This document shows, in pieces, positions 27,538 to 36,705 of a stretch of 64,000 nt of DNA. The translations under genes and the position numbers were made by a program. The notes below the pieces were generated by a model. The model ran no database searches, had not been told where the DNA came from, and was given only the letters and a program-made list of their open reading frames with translations. Source of the stretch: Pelagibacterales bacterium MED-G40. Its GTDB lineage: Bacteria; Pseudomonadota; Alphaproteobacteria; Pelagibacterales; Pelagibacteraceae. Each line of letters opens with the position of its first letter. The stretch's first letter is position 1. The DNA is taken from NCBI GenBank assembly GCA_002457515.1, contig NTJN01000003.1, forward strand, positions 1-64,000. Reading direction: 5' to 3'.

Positions 27538-29367
27538 ATGTCAGACGATTTAAACATAAAAAAGAGCTCTAAGATTAAAACGAAATCCTCAAGTGTTTCT
27601 GGCGGAGGGACAGACATCGATTACGTAAGACCTGCAGAGTTACCTGAACAGGATCTTTATCATGGTCATAGCTTTATAACTAAATGGATTTTTTGTCAGG
27701 ATGCTAAAGTAATTGGAATTCAGTATACTCTTACAGCAGTATTTACTGGTGTTGTTGGTCTTATTCTTTCTTGGATGATGAGGATGCAGTTAGGTTTTCC
27801 TGAACTCTTTCCATTTTTAACAGCTGAGTCGTATTATCAATTTGTAACAATGCATGGAATGATAATGGTTGTTTATCTACTAACAGCATTATTTTTGGGT
27901 GGGTTTGGAAATTACTTAATACCTTTAATGGTCGGAGCAAGAGATATGGTCTTTCCATATGTAAATATGCTTAGTTATTGGATGTTTTTTGTTGCAGTGG
28001 TTGTCTTAATGGCAAGTTTTTTTGTACCAGGCGGTCCTACGGGTTCGGGTTGGACACTTTATCCACCACAAGCTATTTTAGAAGGAACACCAGGCTCAGA
28101 ATACGGAATTTTATTAATGTTAATCTCTCTGTCTCTATTCGTAATAGGTTTTACTATGGGAGGTTTAAATTATGTTATTACAATTTTACAAGCAAGAACT
28201 AGAGGCATGACTTTAATGAGAATGCCTTTAACTATTTGGGGAATTTTTACAGCAACAGTATTAGCTTTATTAGCTTTTCCAGCTCTATTAGTAAGCTCTA
28301 TCATGATGACTTTAGATAAGGTGCTTGGAACAAGTTTCTTTATGCCAACAATCATTAAAGCTGGTGAACTACTGTCGTATGATGGAGGTAGTCCTATTCT
28401 TTTTCAACACCTTTTTTGGTTTTTTGGCCACCCCGAAGTTTACATTGTAGCATTACCGGCCTTTGGAATAGTTTCAGACTTAATATCAGTACACTCTAGA
28501 AAAAATATTTTTGGATATAGAATGATGGTATGGGCTATAGTAATAATTGGTGCCCTAAGCTTCTTTGTTTGGGCACACCATATGTATGTGAGTGGAATGA
28601 CTCCTTGGTTTGGATTTTTCTTTGCTACAACTACACTTATAATTGCCGTTCCAACCGCACTCAAAGTTTATAATTGGATTTTAACCTTATGGAGAGGAAA
28701 TATTAGGTTGAACACTGTAATGCTTTTTTGTTTAGGTTTTATACTTACTTTTGTGAATGGAGGTATTACCGGAATATTTTTAGGAAATGTTGTCGTAGAT
28801 GTTCCTTTATCAGATACATATTTTGTTATAGCTCACTTCCATATGGTGATGGGAATTGCTCCACTAATGGTAATCTTTGGAGCCATATACCATTGGTACC
28901 CTTTAATCACCGGAAGATTTTTGGATGAAAAGTTAGGTAAATGGCATTTTTGGACTACTTTCTTAGGTGCGTACTCAATATATTTTCCAATGCACTATTT
29001 AGGTTTTATAGGTGTACCTAGAAGATATTTTGAAATGTATGATAGCCCTTACGTTACATCAGCGGTAGGTATGAATGAATTTATAAGTGTAGCAGCGTTT
29101 ATAGTAGGTGCAGCACAGTTTATCTTCTTTTTTAACGTTGTTAGAAGCCTTAGACTTGGTAAACGAGCAGAAAAAAATCCATGGAAAGCAAACTCGTTGG
29201 AATGGTTAACTCCTAGTATGCCACCAGAACACGGAAACTTTGGAAAAGAATTACCAGTGGTACATAGATGGGCTTATGATTATAACGTGCCAGGTGCTAA
29301 AAAAGACTATATTACTCAAACGACTCCACCTAGTGAAGTTTTAGGGGCAGAAGTAGAAAAAACTTAA
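27538..29367 (+). CDS. coxA: Cytochrome c oxidase subunit I (aa3-type, A1)
   Basis: Catalytic subunit of 609 aa with twelve or so spans. Heme and CuB ligands are visible: MHGMIMV (heme a His), GHPEVY with the cross-linked His-Tyr pair and the D-channel Glu, WAHHMY, and HFHMVMG. The K-channel Lys in PTALKVYNW is present, so this is an A1-type proton pump. A hydrophilic N-terminus of about 45 residues precedes the first span. The operon places coxB, coxA, coxC and subunit IV in order. Confidence 0.98.
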   Translation: MSDDLNIKKSSKIKTKSSSVSGGGTDIDYVRPAELPEQDLYHGHSFITKWIFCQDAKVIGIQYTLTAVFTGVVGLILSWMMRMQLGFPELFPFLTAESYYQFVTMHGMIMVVYLLTALFLGGFGNYLIPLMVGARDMVFPYVNMLSYWMFFVAVVVLMASFFVPGGPTGSGWTLYPPQAILEGTPGSEYGILLMLISLSLFVIGFTMGGLNYVITILQARTRGMTLMRMPLTIWGIFTATVLALLAFPALLVSSIMMTLDKVLGTSFFMPTIIKAGELLSYDGGSPILFQHLFWFFGHPEVYIVALPAFGIVSDLISVHSRKNIFGYRMMVWAIVIIGALSFFVWAHHMYVSGMTPWFGFFFATTTLIIAVPTALKVYNWILTLWRGNIRLNTVMLFCLGFILTFVNGGITGIFLGNVVVDVPLSDTYFVIAHFHMVMGIAPLMVIFGAIYHWYPLITGRFLDEKLGKWHFWTTFLGAYSIYFPMHYLGFIGVPRRYFEMYDSPYVTSAVGMNEFISVAAFIVGAAQFIFFFNVVRSLRLGKRAEKNPWKANSLEWLTPSMPPEHGNFGKELPVVHRWAYDYNVPGAKKDYITQTTPPSEVLGAEVEKT

Positions 29368-29376
29368 ATTAAAACA

Positions 29377-30084
29377 ATGACAGATCCTACATTAGATAAA
29401 TTGCCAGACGGTTTTAAAGGCATGTCTTCTGATATGGGATCAGACCAAACTACTTTCAAAGGTGTTAATTGGGGAAAAGCAATGATGTGGATTTTCTTGC
29501 TTAGTGATACATTTGTTTTTAGCTGTTTCTTAGTTGCTTATATGAAAGTTAGAGCATCTGTAACTGAACCGTGGCCTTATCCAAGCGAAGTTTTTGGTTT
29601 AGAAGTAGGTGGAGTTCCAGTTCCTCTACTTTTAATTGCTATAATGACATTTGTTTTAATAACTAGTAGTGGGACAATGGCGTTAGCTGTTAAGTTTGGT
29701 TATGAAAAGAATAGAAAAATGTGCGGTCTATTTGTTTTATTAACGGCTATAGGCGGATTAACATTCGTAGGAATGCAAGCGTTTGAGTGGTCAAAACTAA
29801 TTTTTCATGACGGCGTTAGACCTTGGGGAAATCCTTTTGGCGCAGAACAATTTGGAGCTTTCTTTTTTATGATAACAGGTTTCCACGGAACCCATGTATC
29901 TATAGGTGTAATCTTTTTGTTCATTTTTGCTAGAAAAGTTTTCAGGGGAGATTTTGATACTGGAAGAAGAGGTTACTTTACAACAATGAAGTCTAATTAC
30001 GTAGCTATAGAGATATTAGGTCTTTATTGGCATTTTGTTGATTTAGTTTGGGTATTTATATTCGCTTTCTTTTATTTATGGTAA
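29377..30084 (+). CDS. coxC: Cytochrome c oxidase subunit III
   Basis: This 235-aa polytopic protein lies 9 bp after coxA. It shows the family motif FFMITGFHGTHVSIGVIF near residue 163 and YWHFVDLVWVFIFAFFYLW at the C-terminus. The sequence has a soluble N-terminus and five main spans. The conserved Trp/His/Asp near the end favour a true oxidase subunit III. Confidence 0.95.
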   Translation: MTDPTLDKLPDGFKGMSSDMGSDQTTFKGVNWGKAMMWIFLLSDTFVFSCFLVAYMKVRASVTEPWPYPSEVFGLEVGGVPVPLLLIAIMTFVLITSSGTMALAVKFGYEKNRKMCGLFVLLTAIGGLTFVGMQAFEWSKLIFHDGVRPWGNPFGAEQFGAFFFMITGFHGTHVSIGVIFLFIFARKVFRGDFDTGRRGYFTTMKSNYVAIEILGLYWHFVDLVWVFIFAFFYLW

Positions 30085-30093
30085 TATAAAATT

Positions 30094-30426
30094 ATGAACG
30101 ATACAAAAAAAGAACAATCAACTACTCATAAAATTGGAATATATCTATGGATATGGGGCCTATTATTTGTGCTCAGTTTTTTTTCCTATATGGTTGATTG
30201 GTATAATTTTCAAGGTTTATTGAGATGGTCTTTAATATTAATATTTATGTTTTTAAAGGCTGGATTAATTATGGCTTTTTTTATGCATTTGTTTTGGGAA
30301 AGATATGCTTTAGTTAATGTGCTTTTATGGCCAATGACAGCTATAGCTGGTTTTTTATGTTTAATGATAGCAGAAGGAAAATACACAGTCTTTACAAGAC
30401 TGTTTTATTTTTTTACGGGAGGATAA
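30094..30426 (+). CDS. Cytochrome c oxidase subunit IV-family protein
   Basis: The 110-residue membrane protein has three spans and the prokaryotic subunit IV layout (IYLWIWGLLFVLSFFSY, FLKAGLIMAFFMHL). It stabilises the oxidase complex. Close spacing to coxC (9 bp) puts it in the operon. Near its 3' end (30385-30414) the coding DNA contains an 8-bp perfect hairpin followed by a T-tract that looks like an intrinsic terminator. Confidence 0.9.
   Translation: MNDTKKEQSTTHKIGIYLWIWGLLFVLSFFSYMVDWYNFQGLLRWSLILIFMFLKAGLIMAFFMHLFWERYALVNVLLWPMTAIAGFLCLMIAEGKYTVFTRLFYFFTGG
30385..30414 (+). terminator. Terminator-like hairpin inside the subunit IV coding sequence
   Basis: ACAGTCTT (30385-30392) and AAGACTGT (30396-30403) form a perfect 8-bp stem with a TAC loop, followed by TTTTATTTTTTT. 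It lies about 10 bp before the stop codon. It could end or attenuate transcription after the core oxidase genes, lowering expression of the 87-aa protein, cyoE and thrC. The structure is directly visible; activity is inferred, and translating ribosomes might suppress it. Confidence 0.5.
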
Positions 30427-30433
30427 TAATAAA

Positions 30434-30697
30434 ATGGGTGGTTATAATTTAGTTGCTGGTTTTTTGATATTCTTTTTTGTATTTATTTATTTTGTTTGGT
30501 TTGGAACTTCATTAAAAATTGAAAATAATAAAGATAAAGAGGATAATATCAAAATCAATCCTTATGATAAACTTCCTATGCACAGAAAGCTTATTGATAA
30601 AAAAAATAAAAAAATAGGAATTTTTGATTTAGGCAACCACATTCTTATTGTTGGAATTATATTGTTAGCAATTTTTATTGCTTTAAATGTAGATTAA
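30434..30697 (+). CDS. Small membrane protein in the oxidase cluster, hypothetical
   Basis: I do not recognise this 87-aa protein. It has one span at each end (about 4-26 and 65-85) with a charged middle (KDKEDNIKINPYDK). It lies between subunit IV and cyoE, where other Alphaproteobacteria may have an assembly gene such as the Cox11-type ctaG. Size and lack of Cys make Cox11 impossible. Likely an accessory or assembly protein. Confidence 0.75.
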   Translation: MGGYNLVAGFLIFFFVFIYFVWFGTSLKIENNKDKEDNIKINPYDKLPMHRKLIDKKNKKIGIFDLGNHILIVGIILLAIFIALNVD

Positions 30698-30699
30698 TC

Positions 30700-31611
30700 T
30701 TGTCACATAATTTAATAAAAAGAAGAAGCACTTCCTTTAACTTAAAATCTTATATTAGTAGTTTTTGGTTATTAATGAAACCTAGCGTCATGTCGCTTGC
30801 AATTTTTACATGTGCTGTCGGACTTTTAACATCTGGCTCACCCATAAGCATAACAGACTCAATAATAGGAATAATTTTAGTTGCAGTTGGAGCGGGCGCA
30901 GCAGGTTGCCTAAACATGTGGTACGAAGCTGATCTAGATGCGTTAATGTCTAGAACGTGTTTAAGACCTATACCTACTGGGAAAATTAATAAAAAAGAAG
31001 CCTTAATTTTTGGAATATTATTAAGTGCAGTTTCAGTTTTAGGACTTAACTATTTTGCAAATTTTTTATCAGCGTTTTTACTTTTGTTTACAATTTTTTT
31101 CTATCTTTTCGTATATACAATTTGGTTAAAGCGAAAAACTCCTCAGAATATAGTTATAGGAGGAGCGGCAGGTTCATTGCCACCTGTTATAGGTTGGACT
31201 ATAGCAACTAATTCAATTTCCATCGAACCATTATCATTTTTTCTTATAGTATTCTTTTGGACACCATCACATTTCTGGGCTTTGAGCTTATATAAGGCAG
31301 ATGATTATAAAAAAGCTAATATACCTATGCTTCCATTGACTGATGGAGTGAAAAAAACAAAAGTTTATATATTTGTCTACTCTATATTGATGATACCAGT
31401 TGTAATTTTTCCGTATATTATAAATTTTTCTGGATTAATTTACCTAGTTCCCGCCTTAATACTAACAATTTATTATAATTTTATATGTTTTGAACTTTAC
31501 AAAAGTACAAGAAACAAGCCTATTTTAAAAAAGGCTAAGAAAATTTTCGGCTACTCAATTTTGTATCTGTTTTTGATTTTTGTATTATTCTTGATAGATA
31601 AAATTATTTAA
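30700..31611 (+). CDS. cyoE: Protoheme IX farnesyltransferase (heme O synthase)
   Basis: The enzyme (also ctaB) farnesylates heme b to heme O, the first step to heme A for the aa3 oxidase. The 303-aa polytopic protein has NMWYEADLDALMSRT (Asp-rich motif) near residue 80 and RPIPTGKI, with the second loop at SLYKADDYKKANIPMLP. The start is TTG, two bases after the preceding stop. The next ATG would remove the N-terminus before the first span. Its stop overlaps thrC as TAATG. Confidence 0.95.
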   Translation: MSHNLIKRRSTSFNLKSYISSFWLLMKPSVMSLAIFTCAVGLLTSGSPISITDSIIGIILVAVGAGAAGCLNMWYEADLDALMSRTCLRPIPTGKINKKEALIFGILLSAVSVLGLNYFANFLSAFLLLFTIFFYLFVYTIWLKRKTPQNIVIGGAAGSLPPVIGWTIATNSISIEPLSFFLIVFFWTPSHFWALSLYKADDYKKANIPMLPLTDGVKKTKVYIFVYSILMIPVVIFPYIINFSGLIYLVPALILTIYYNFICFELYKSTRNKPILKKAKKIFGYSILYLFLIFVLFLIDKII

Positions 31612-32984
31612 TGAGATATTTTAGCACCAGAGATAAAAAACTGAACTTCAGTTTTAGAGAAATTTTTTCAAGAGGATTAGCGCCCGATGGAGGCTTATTT
31701 ATTCCATCAGAAATCAAAAAATATAGTGATTCAGAACTGAAAAGTCTTCAGGATTTATCTTACACAGATCTTGCAACAGAAATTATATCGAATTTTTGTT
31801 CACCCGACCTTGATAAACAAAAATTAAAAATATTAGTTTCTAAAGCTTATAATAACTTTGCCACAAAGGAAGTTGTAAAAATAAAAAAGGTCGGGGATAT
31901 CTATTTGCTAGAATTATACCATGGCCCGACTCTTGCTTTTAAAGATATCGCTATGCAAGTAATTGGTAATTTATATGATGAATTAAATATAGCTGATAAA
32001 AAAAAAGTTAATATAGTAGTGGCAACTTCCGGCGATACTGGTTCAGCAGCAATTTCAGCTTTAAATGACAGAAATAATATTAATGTCTTCGTATTACACC
32101 CTCACAATAAAATTTCTAAAACTCAAAGAAAAATTATGACCACTATTGGTTCTACTAATATATACAATATTGCTATTAAGGGAAATTTTGATGATTGCCA
32201 AAAAATTGTAAAAGAAATGTTCTCAGATAATAGATTCAGAGAAAAAATCAATATGTCAGGGGTTAACTCAATAAACTGGGCAAGAATTATTTGTCAAATT
32301 GTCTATTATTTTTATACTTATTTTAAGTTATCAAAAAAAACCAACTTTGCAGTTCCTACCGGTAACTTCGGAGATATCTATGCTGGGTATGTGGCAAAAA
32401 AAATGGGATTACCAATGGGCAAACTAATAGTAGCCACAAATCAAAATGATATTTTGACAAGAACAATTAATTCTGGCGAATACAAACTAAGTGAAGTTAG
32501 ATCAACTTTAACACCAAGTATGGATATTCAAATTTCAAGTAATTTTGAAAGACTGCTATTTGATATATCTGAAAGAAGTGAAAAAAAAGTTATTAATTTA
32601 ATGAATGATTTACAAAATCAAGGTTCTTTTTCTTTAGAGGAAAAAGCAGTAAATATAATTAAAGATATTTTTGATGCTGAGGCCATTGATGATGATGAGA
32701 CTATAAGAATAATCAGAGATTTTTTTAACAATTTTGGTTTTATATTAGATCCACACACTGCGACTGCTGTAGGAGCTTCCTATAAGGTAAAAAATAGTTT
32801 ATCAACTGTTGTTCTTGGAACAGCGCACCCTTATAAATTTGCCGATACTGTTAAAATAGCAATTAATAGAGATGTATCTACTCCTAATCAAATAGCTGAA
32901 TTGCCAAAAAAGAAAGAAAAATTTGATATACTAGATAACAACTTACAAAAAGTTAAAAACTATATTTTAGAAAAAATACAATGA
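31611..32984 (+). CDS. thrC: Threonine synthase
   Basis: ThrC converts O-phosphohomoserine to threonine with pyridoxal phosphate. The 457 aa show RGLAPDGGLFIP near residue 22, the PLP-Lys segment HGPTLAFKDIAMQ near 108, VATSGDTGSAA, and PTGNFGDIYAGY. This is the longer fungal/proteobacterial type. It is coupled to cyoE upstream (TAATG) and to a peroxiredoxin gene downstream (ATGA). The upstream pathway enzyme, homoserine kinase, is encoded nearby at 33905. Confidence 0.96.
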   Translation: MRYFSTRDKKLNFSFREIFSRGLAPDGGLFIPSEIKKYSDSELKSLQDLSYTDLATEIISNFCSPDLDKQKLKILVSKAYNNFATKEVVKIKKVGDIYLLELYHGPTLAFKDIAMQVIGNLYDELNIADKKKVNIVVATSGDTGSAAISALNDRNNINVFVLHPHNKISKTQRKIMTTIGSTNIYNIAIKGNFDDCQKIVKEMFSDNRFREKINMSGVNSINWARIICQIVYYFYTYFKLSKKTNFAVPTGNFGDIYAGYVAKKMGLPMGKLIVATNQNDILTRTINSGEYKLSEVRSTLTPSMDIQISSNFERLLFDISERSEKKVINLMNDLQNQGSFSLEEKAVNIIKDIFDAEAIDDDETIRIIRDFFNNFGFILDPHTATAVGASYKVKNSLSTVVLGTAHPYKFADTVKIAINRDVSTPNQIAELPKKKEKFDILDNNLQKVKNYILEKIQ

Positions 32985-33469
32985 AAATAAAAGTAGGGGA
33001 CAAGTTACCAAGTTCAGAATTATTTTATCTTGACGAAGATAACATACCTAAAAAAATTGATATTTTAAATTTGTGCAAAAGTAATAAGACCATAATATTA
33101 GGTATGCCAGGAGCATTTACTAAAACATGTTCAGCTATTCATCTACCTGGATATGTCAAAAACTATGATTTAGCTTTAAAAAAAGGAATAACAAAAATTA
33201 TTTGTATAGCTGTAAACGATCCAAATGTTATGAAAGCTTGGGGCGAAAATCAAAATGTTGAAAAAAAAATTCTTATGGCTGGAGATCCTTTCCTAAAATT
33301 TACTAAAGCTATCGGAGCTGAAGTAGATAAATCAGCAAAAGGATTAGGGATAAGATCAAATCGATATACAATGCTTGTAGAAAATGGTGAAGTAAAAAGA
33401 GTTGAAGAGGAGAAAGAGACTGCTAGTTGTGAATTATCCTCTGCAGAAAATTTCTTAAAAAGTTTATAA
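32981..33469 (+). CDS. Peroxiredoxin, Prx5-like
   Basis: The 162-residue thiol peroxidase has the PGAFTKTCSAIHLPGY active site, peroxidatic Cys near residue 49, and GDPFLKFTKAIGAEVD. A second Cys in TASCELSS near residue 150 matches the resolving position of atypical 2-Cys Prx5 enzymes. It reduces hydroperoxides with thiol donors. The start overlaps thrC by ATGA. The end lies 4 bp from the convergent rnhA gene. Confidence 0.93.
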   Translation: MKIKVGDKLPSSELFYLDEDNIPKKIDILNLCKSNKTIILGMPGAFTKTCSAIHLPGYVKNYDLALKKGITKIICIAVNDPNVMKAWGENQNVEKKILMAGDPFLKFTKAIGAEVDKSAKGLGIRSNRYTMLVENGEVKRVEEEKETASCELSSAENFLKSL

Positions 33470-33483
33470 ATAGCTATCTATTT
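33468..33483 (+). terminator. Weak terminator-like hairpin between peroxiredoxin and rnhA
   Basis: AAATAG (33468-33473), loop CTAT and CTATTT (33478-33483) form a perfect 6-bp stem, followed by TTT. It overlaps the peroxiredoxin stop and the rnhA stop. The stem is almost all A/T, so its stability is low. Confidence 0.3.
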
Positions 33484-33905
33484 TTTGTTTGTAAAACAGC
33501 TAACCCGTCAACTAAATTATTAAATTTATTTTCTGCGTGAGCCTTTACCCATTTCCAATTAACTTTGTGTTTCTTACAGGAATCATCTAATTTAACCCAA
33601 AGGTCTTTATTTTTAACAGGTTTTTTATTCGAACTTTTCCAATTATTAATTTTCCATTTCGTAATCCAATCAGTAATTCCATCTTTTACGTATTTAGAGT
33701 CAGTATAGATAGTTATCTCAGATTTCTTTTTAATTTTATTTAAAGCCATAATTGGAGCTATAAGTTCCATTCTGTTATTTGTTGTATTTTTCTCACTTCC
33801 AAAAATATTTGATTGATTTAATTTATCATCTAAAATAATTGCTGCCCAACCACCTCTGCCTGGATTTCCAGAGCATGCTCCATCAGTATAAATCTTATAT
33901 TTCAT
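33474..33905 (-). CDS. rnhA: Ribonuclease HI
   Basis: RNase HI degrades RNA in RNA-DNA hybrids. The 143-aa enzyme has YTDGACSGNPGRGGW (first Asp near residue 7), the catalytic Glu in NRMELIAPI, the Asp in YTDSKYV, and a final Asp in NLVDGLAV. It is coupled to thrB by TAATG overlap at 33905. The order ispH-thrB-rnhA is common in Alphaproteobacteria. Confidence 0.96.
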   Translation of the reverse strand: MKYKIYTDGACSGNPGRGGWAAIILDDKLNQSNIFGSEKNTTNNRMELIAPIMALNKIKKKSEITIYTDSKYVKDGITDWITKWKINNWKSSNKKPVKNKDLWVKLDDSCKKHKVNWKWVKAHAENKFNNLVDGLAVLQTKNR

Positions 33906-34873
33906 TAAAAAAAATAATCCTCGTGTGTCTTTGCATTTTTGTGAAATTCTAATCTTTTCAAATATTCCATTGGATCTTTTACCTTAACCATGGCACCTTC
34001 TACTGTATTTAGAGAGTCAAAAACTCTAGTAAGTAAAAATCTTAAGGCTGCTCCTTGAGATAAGACTTTAATACTTTCTTTCTCTTCATTGCTTATTTTT
34101 CTTATTTGATTATAACCATCAATAAAATTTTTAGCTTTAGTAACATTAAAACTTAAATTAGTTTTAGGTCCATCGAAACAAAGTGCATTAAAACATATTG
34201 CAATTTCAAATGCATAAAAGTCATTACAAGAAAAGTAAAAATCAATTAATCCACTAAAATTATTTTCTTTAAAAAAAATATTATCATGAAATAAATCTGC
34301 ATGAATAATACCTTTGGGCAAGTTTGTTGGCCAATTTTTTTCTACATCAGCTAAATTGTCTTCAATAAGTTTAGGTAGATCTTTGTGAATTTTAATACAT
34401 TTATCTTTTACTTGATCAAATATTTTTCTCCAAGAATTTACAGACAAATCATTTCCTCTTTGAATTTTAAGTTTTTTTGTTAATTCATGCATTTTTGCAG
34501 TTTCAATTCCAATTGATTTACAGTTATTAGGACTTAAATTAATTTTAGGTCGTCCTTCTATAAAACTTACAATCATCAATTTTTTATCATTAAAATTTGA
34601 AATTGGATTTTTATTTTTATTTAATATTGGTTCAGGACATTTGAAACTAGACTTATTTAATGAAGTCATTAGATTAGAAAAAAAAGGAAGATCGTCTTTT
34701 TTTACTCTTTTTTCATAAATAGTTAATATATATTTTTTTTTATCTACCAATATAAAAAAATTAGAGTTTTCAATTCCCTCCTCAATACCTTCAAATTTTT
34801 CTAACTTTCCTATTGAATAATTAGATAAGATTTTTTCTATATTTTCTTGATTTAGTTTTGTATAGACTGCCAT
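33905..34873 (-). CDS. thrB: Homoserine kinase (APH-like type)
   Basis: ThrB phosphorylates homoserine ahead of threonine synthase. The 322-residue protein belongs to the aminoglycoside phosphotransferase-like fold, with N-terminal GIEEGIENSNFF, catalytic HADLFHDNIFF near residue 195, and DFYFSCND. This is the Pseudomonas/alphaproteobacterial ThrB type rather than the GHMP type. It starts one base after ispH ends. Confidence 0.93.
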   Translation of the reverse strand: MAVYTKLNQENIEKILSNYSIGKLEKFEGIEEGIENSNFFILVDKKKYILTIYEKRVKKDDLPFFSNLMTSLNKSSFKCPEPILNKNKNPISNFNDKKLMIVSFIEGRPKINLSPNNCKSIGIETAKMHELTKKLKIQRGNDLSVNSWRKIFDQVKDKCIKIHKDLPKLIEDNLADVEKNWPTNLPKGIIHADLFHDNIFFKENNFSGLIDFYFSCNDFYAFEIAICFNALCFDGPKTNLSFNVTKAKNFIDGYNQIRKISNEEKESIKVLSQGAALRFLLTRVFDSLNTVEGAMVKVKDPMEYLKRLEFHKNAKTHEDYFF

Positions 34874-34874
34874 T

Positions 34875-35819
34875 TTAGTTTAAATCTTTAGGTATCTTGA
34901 ATTTTACTTTTTCTTCAGCAACAATTATTTCTTCTAGTGAAACTTGACAATGTTTTTTAATTTCTGAAATAAGATTTTGAACTAATTGTTCAGGAGCAGA
35001 GGCGCCAGAAGATATACCGATATTTTTAGAATTTTTAATTTTGTCTATTGGTAATTCTTTTCCAAAATGCATTAGTTCTGCATTATAACAACCAGCTTTT
35101 TTAGCAACCTCAACTAATCTAACAGAATTAGAAGAGTTCCTGCTACCAATCACAAAAAACATATCACAATTTGGCGCAATTTTTTTAACTGCTTTTTGTC
35201 TGTTGGTTGTTGCATAACATATATCTTCCTTAATTGGCTCTTTTATTTTAGGAAACTTGCCTTTAAGTTTTACAATAATTTCAGCGGTATCATCTACTGA
35301 TAAAGTAGTTTGAGTAATATACGCCATTGGTTTTTTAAAAGATTTTGGATCTAAATCTTTAACTTCATCAACTTGCTCAATTAAATGAATTGATCCAGAA
35401 GGTAGTTGACCCATAGTACCAACAACTTCTGGATGGTTTTTGTGACCTATTAAAATTATGTCATAACCATTTTTATGTAATTGTTCAGACTCTCTATGCA
35501 CTTTTGAAACCAAAGGGCATGTCGCATCAATATAGAATAAATTTTTTAACTTTGCTTCTTCTGGAACTCTTTTGGGTACACCGTGCGCAGAAAATATTAC
35601 AGGTCTAGATAGATCTTTAACCTCAGATAGCTCCTCAACAAATATAGTTCCTTTTTTTTTTAGATTTTCAACAACCTGTTTATTATGAACAATTTCGTGT
35701 CTTACATAAACAGGCGTTCCATACTTCAAAATTGTTTTTTCGACTATATCTATAGCTCTTTCTACCCCCGCACAGAAACCCCTCGGAGATGCTAAAAAAA
35801 TTTTAACTTCGTTTTTCAT
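34875..35819 (-). CDS. ispH: 4-hydroxy-3-methylbut-2-enyl diphosphate reductase
   Basis: IspH performs the last MEP-pathway step, giving IPP and DMAPP. The 314 aa hold the three Fe-S Cys regions (PRGFCAGVERAI near residue 17, DATCPLVSKVH, EDICYATTNRQ), and HGVP and HPEVVG with catalytic His residues. It overlaps the 3' end of the blh gene by 17 bp. It can supply precursors for the carotenoid genes directly upstream. Confidence 0.97.
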   Translation of the reverse strand: MKNEVKIFLASPRGFCAGVERAIDIVEKTILKYGTPVYVRHEIVHNKQVVENLKKKGTIFVEELSEVKDLSRPVIFSAHGVPKRVPEEAKLKNLFYIDATCPLVSKVHRESEQLHKNGYDIILIGHKNHPEVVGTMGQLPSGSIHLIEQVDEVKDLDPKSFKKPMAYITQTTLSVDDTAEIIVKLKGKFPKIKEPIKEDICYATTNRQKAVKKIAPNCDMFFVIGSRNSSNSVRLVEVAKKAGCYNAELMHFGKELPIDKIKNSKNIGISSGASAPEQLVQNLISEIKKHCQVSLEEIIVAEEKVKFKIPKDLN

Positions 35820-36705
35820 TTTTTTCTATCAAATATTCAAGCAATATATGCGGAAATGTTAATGACGCCAAACCAATAAAAATCACCTTATATATAGCCT
35901 CATTAAGTTCGTAAAGATTATTTAAAAGATAAATAACAACTATAAAAGCGCAGCCAGTTAACAAAGTTAACGGAATAGCTTTTTTAATGAATTTTTTGAA
36001 TCCATTCTTTAATGAATTATCTAATTCAAAAATTAGAGTTATGGAATGCCTAACTGAGTGAAGGAAACAGAAATAAAGGGTAAATGCCAAAATAGGACTT
36101 AAAAAAACATTAATTACTATTATAGAAAAAAAGTCGGTCATCATTAGTAATTTACAATTAATATCTTTTCTATGAGACAAAATAAATAAAGTAAAAAAAC
36201 TTAGAAATAAAATTGTAGTTAAAAGACTATCACTAAAAAAGGAATTCTCAAAAATATCAAAATTTAAAGTTCTAAAAATTTCATTTGTTTTTTCTCTGTG
36301 GAAAAATAAAGGAGCTACTATTACCGATGAGCCTTTTAAAAAAAATAAAAATTCAGTAAATTTTTTTTTTTTTTCAATATCGAAAACTGTATCTTCTTTA
36401 CCAAAATGATAACAGGCAACAATTAAGAATAAAGACAAAACTATATTGGGAAATATTATCCATAGTAGTATGATTAAAGATGATATTATTAAATAACTTA
36501 TATAAAAAACATACTCCGATTTAAATCCTAAAATTTTTAAAAGTTTTCTACCTTTAATGTTATCCAATGATCCATGAGATATCCCAATAATTAAAATTAA
36601 AAACAAACAAATAATTAAATTAATATCTTCAATTTTATTTAGTGGACTTAGCAAAATACATAAACTGAAAAATATTATTGAATGTTTAAAATTTATTGTT
36701 CTCAT
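35803..36705 (-). CDS. blh: Brp/Blh-type beta-carotene 15,15'-dioxygenase
   Basis: Blh cleaves beta-carotene into two retinal molecules, the chromophore of proteorhodopsin. The 300-residue membrane protein has many spans and the family's iron-binding His regions: GISHGSLDN near residue 40, CYHFGKEDT, and FLHSVRHS. A frame opens earlier at 36735, but the ATG at 36705 overlaps the crtY stop as TAATG, like most junctions here, so I chose it. No rhodopsin gene is present in the window. Confidence 0.9.
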   Translation of the reverse strand: MRTINFKHSIIFFSLCILLSPLNKIEDINLIICLFLILIIGISHGSLDNIKGRKLLKILGFKSEYVFYISYLIISSLIILLWIIFPNIVLSLFLIVACYHFGKEDTVFDIEKKKKFTEFLFFLKGSSVIVAPLFFHREKTNEIFRTLNFDIFENSFFSDSLLTTILFLSFFTLFILSHRKDINCKLLMMTDFFSIIVINVFLSPILAFTLYFCFLHSVRHSITLIFELDNSLKNGFKKFIKKAIPLTLLTGCAFIVVIYLLNNLYELNEAIYKVIFIGLASLTFPHILLEYLIEKNEKRS

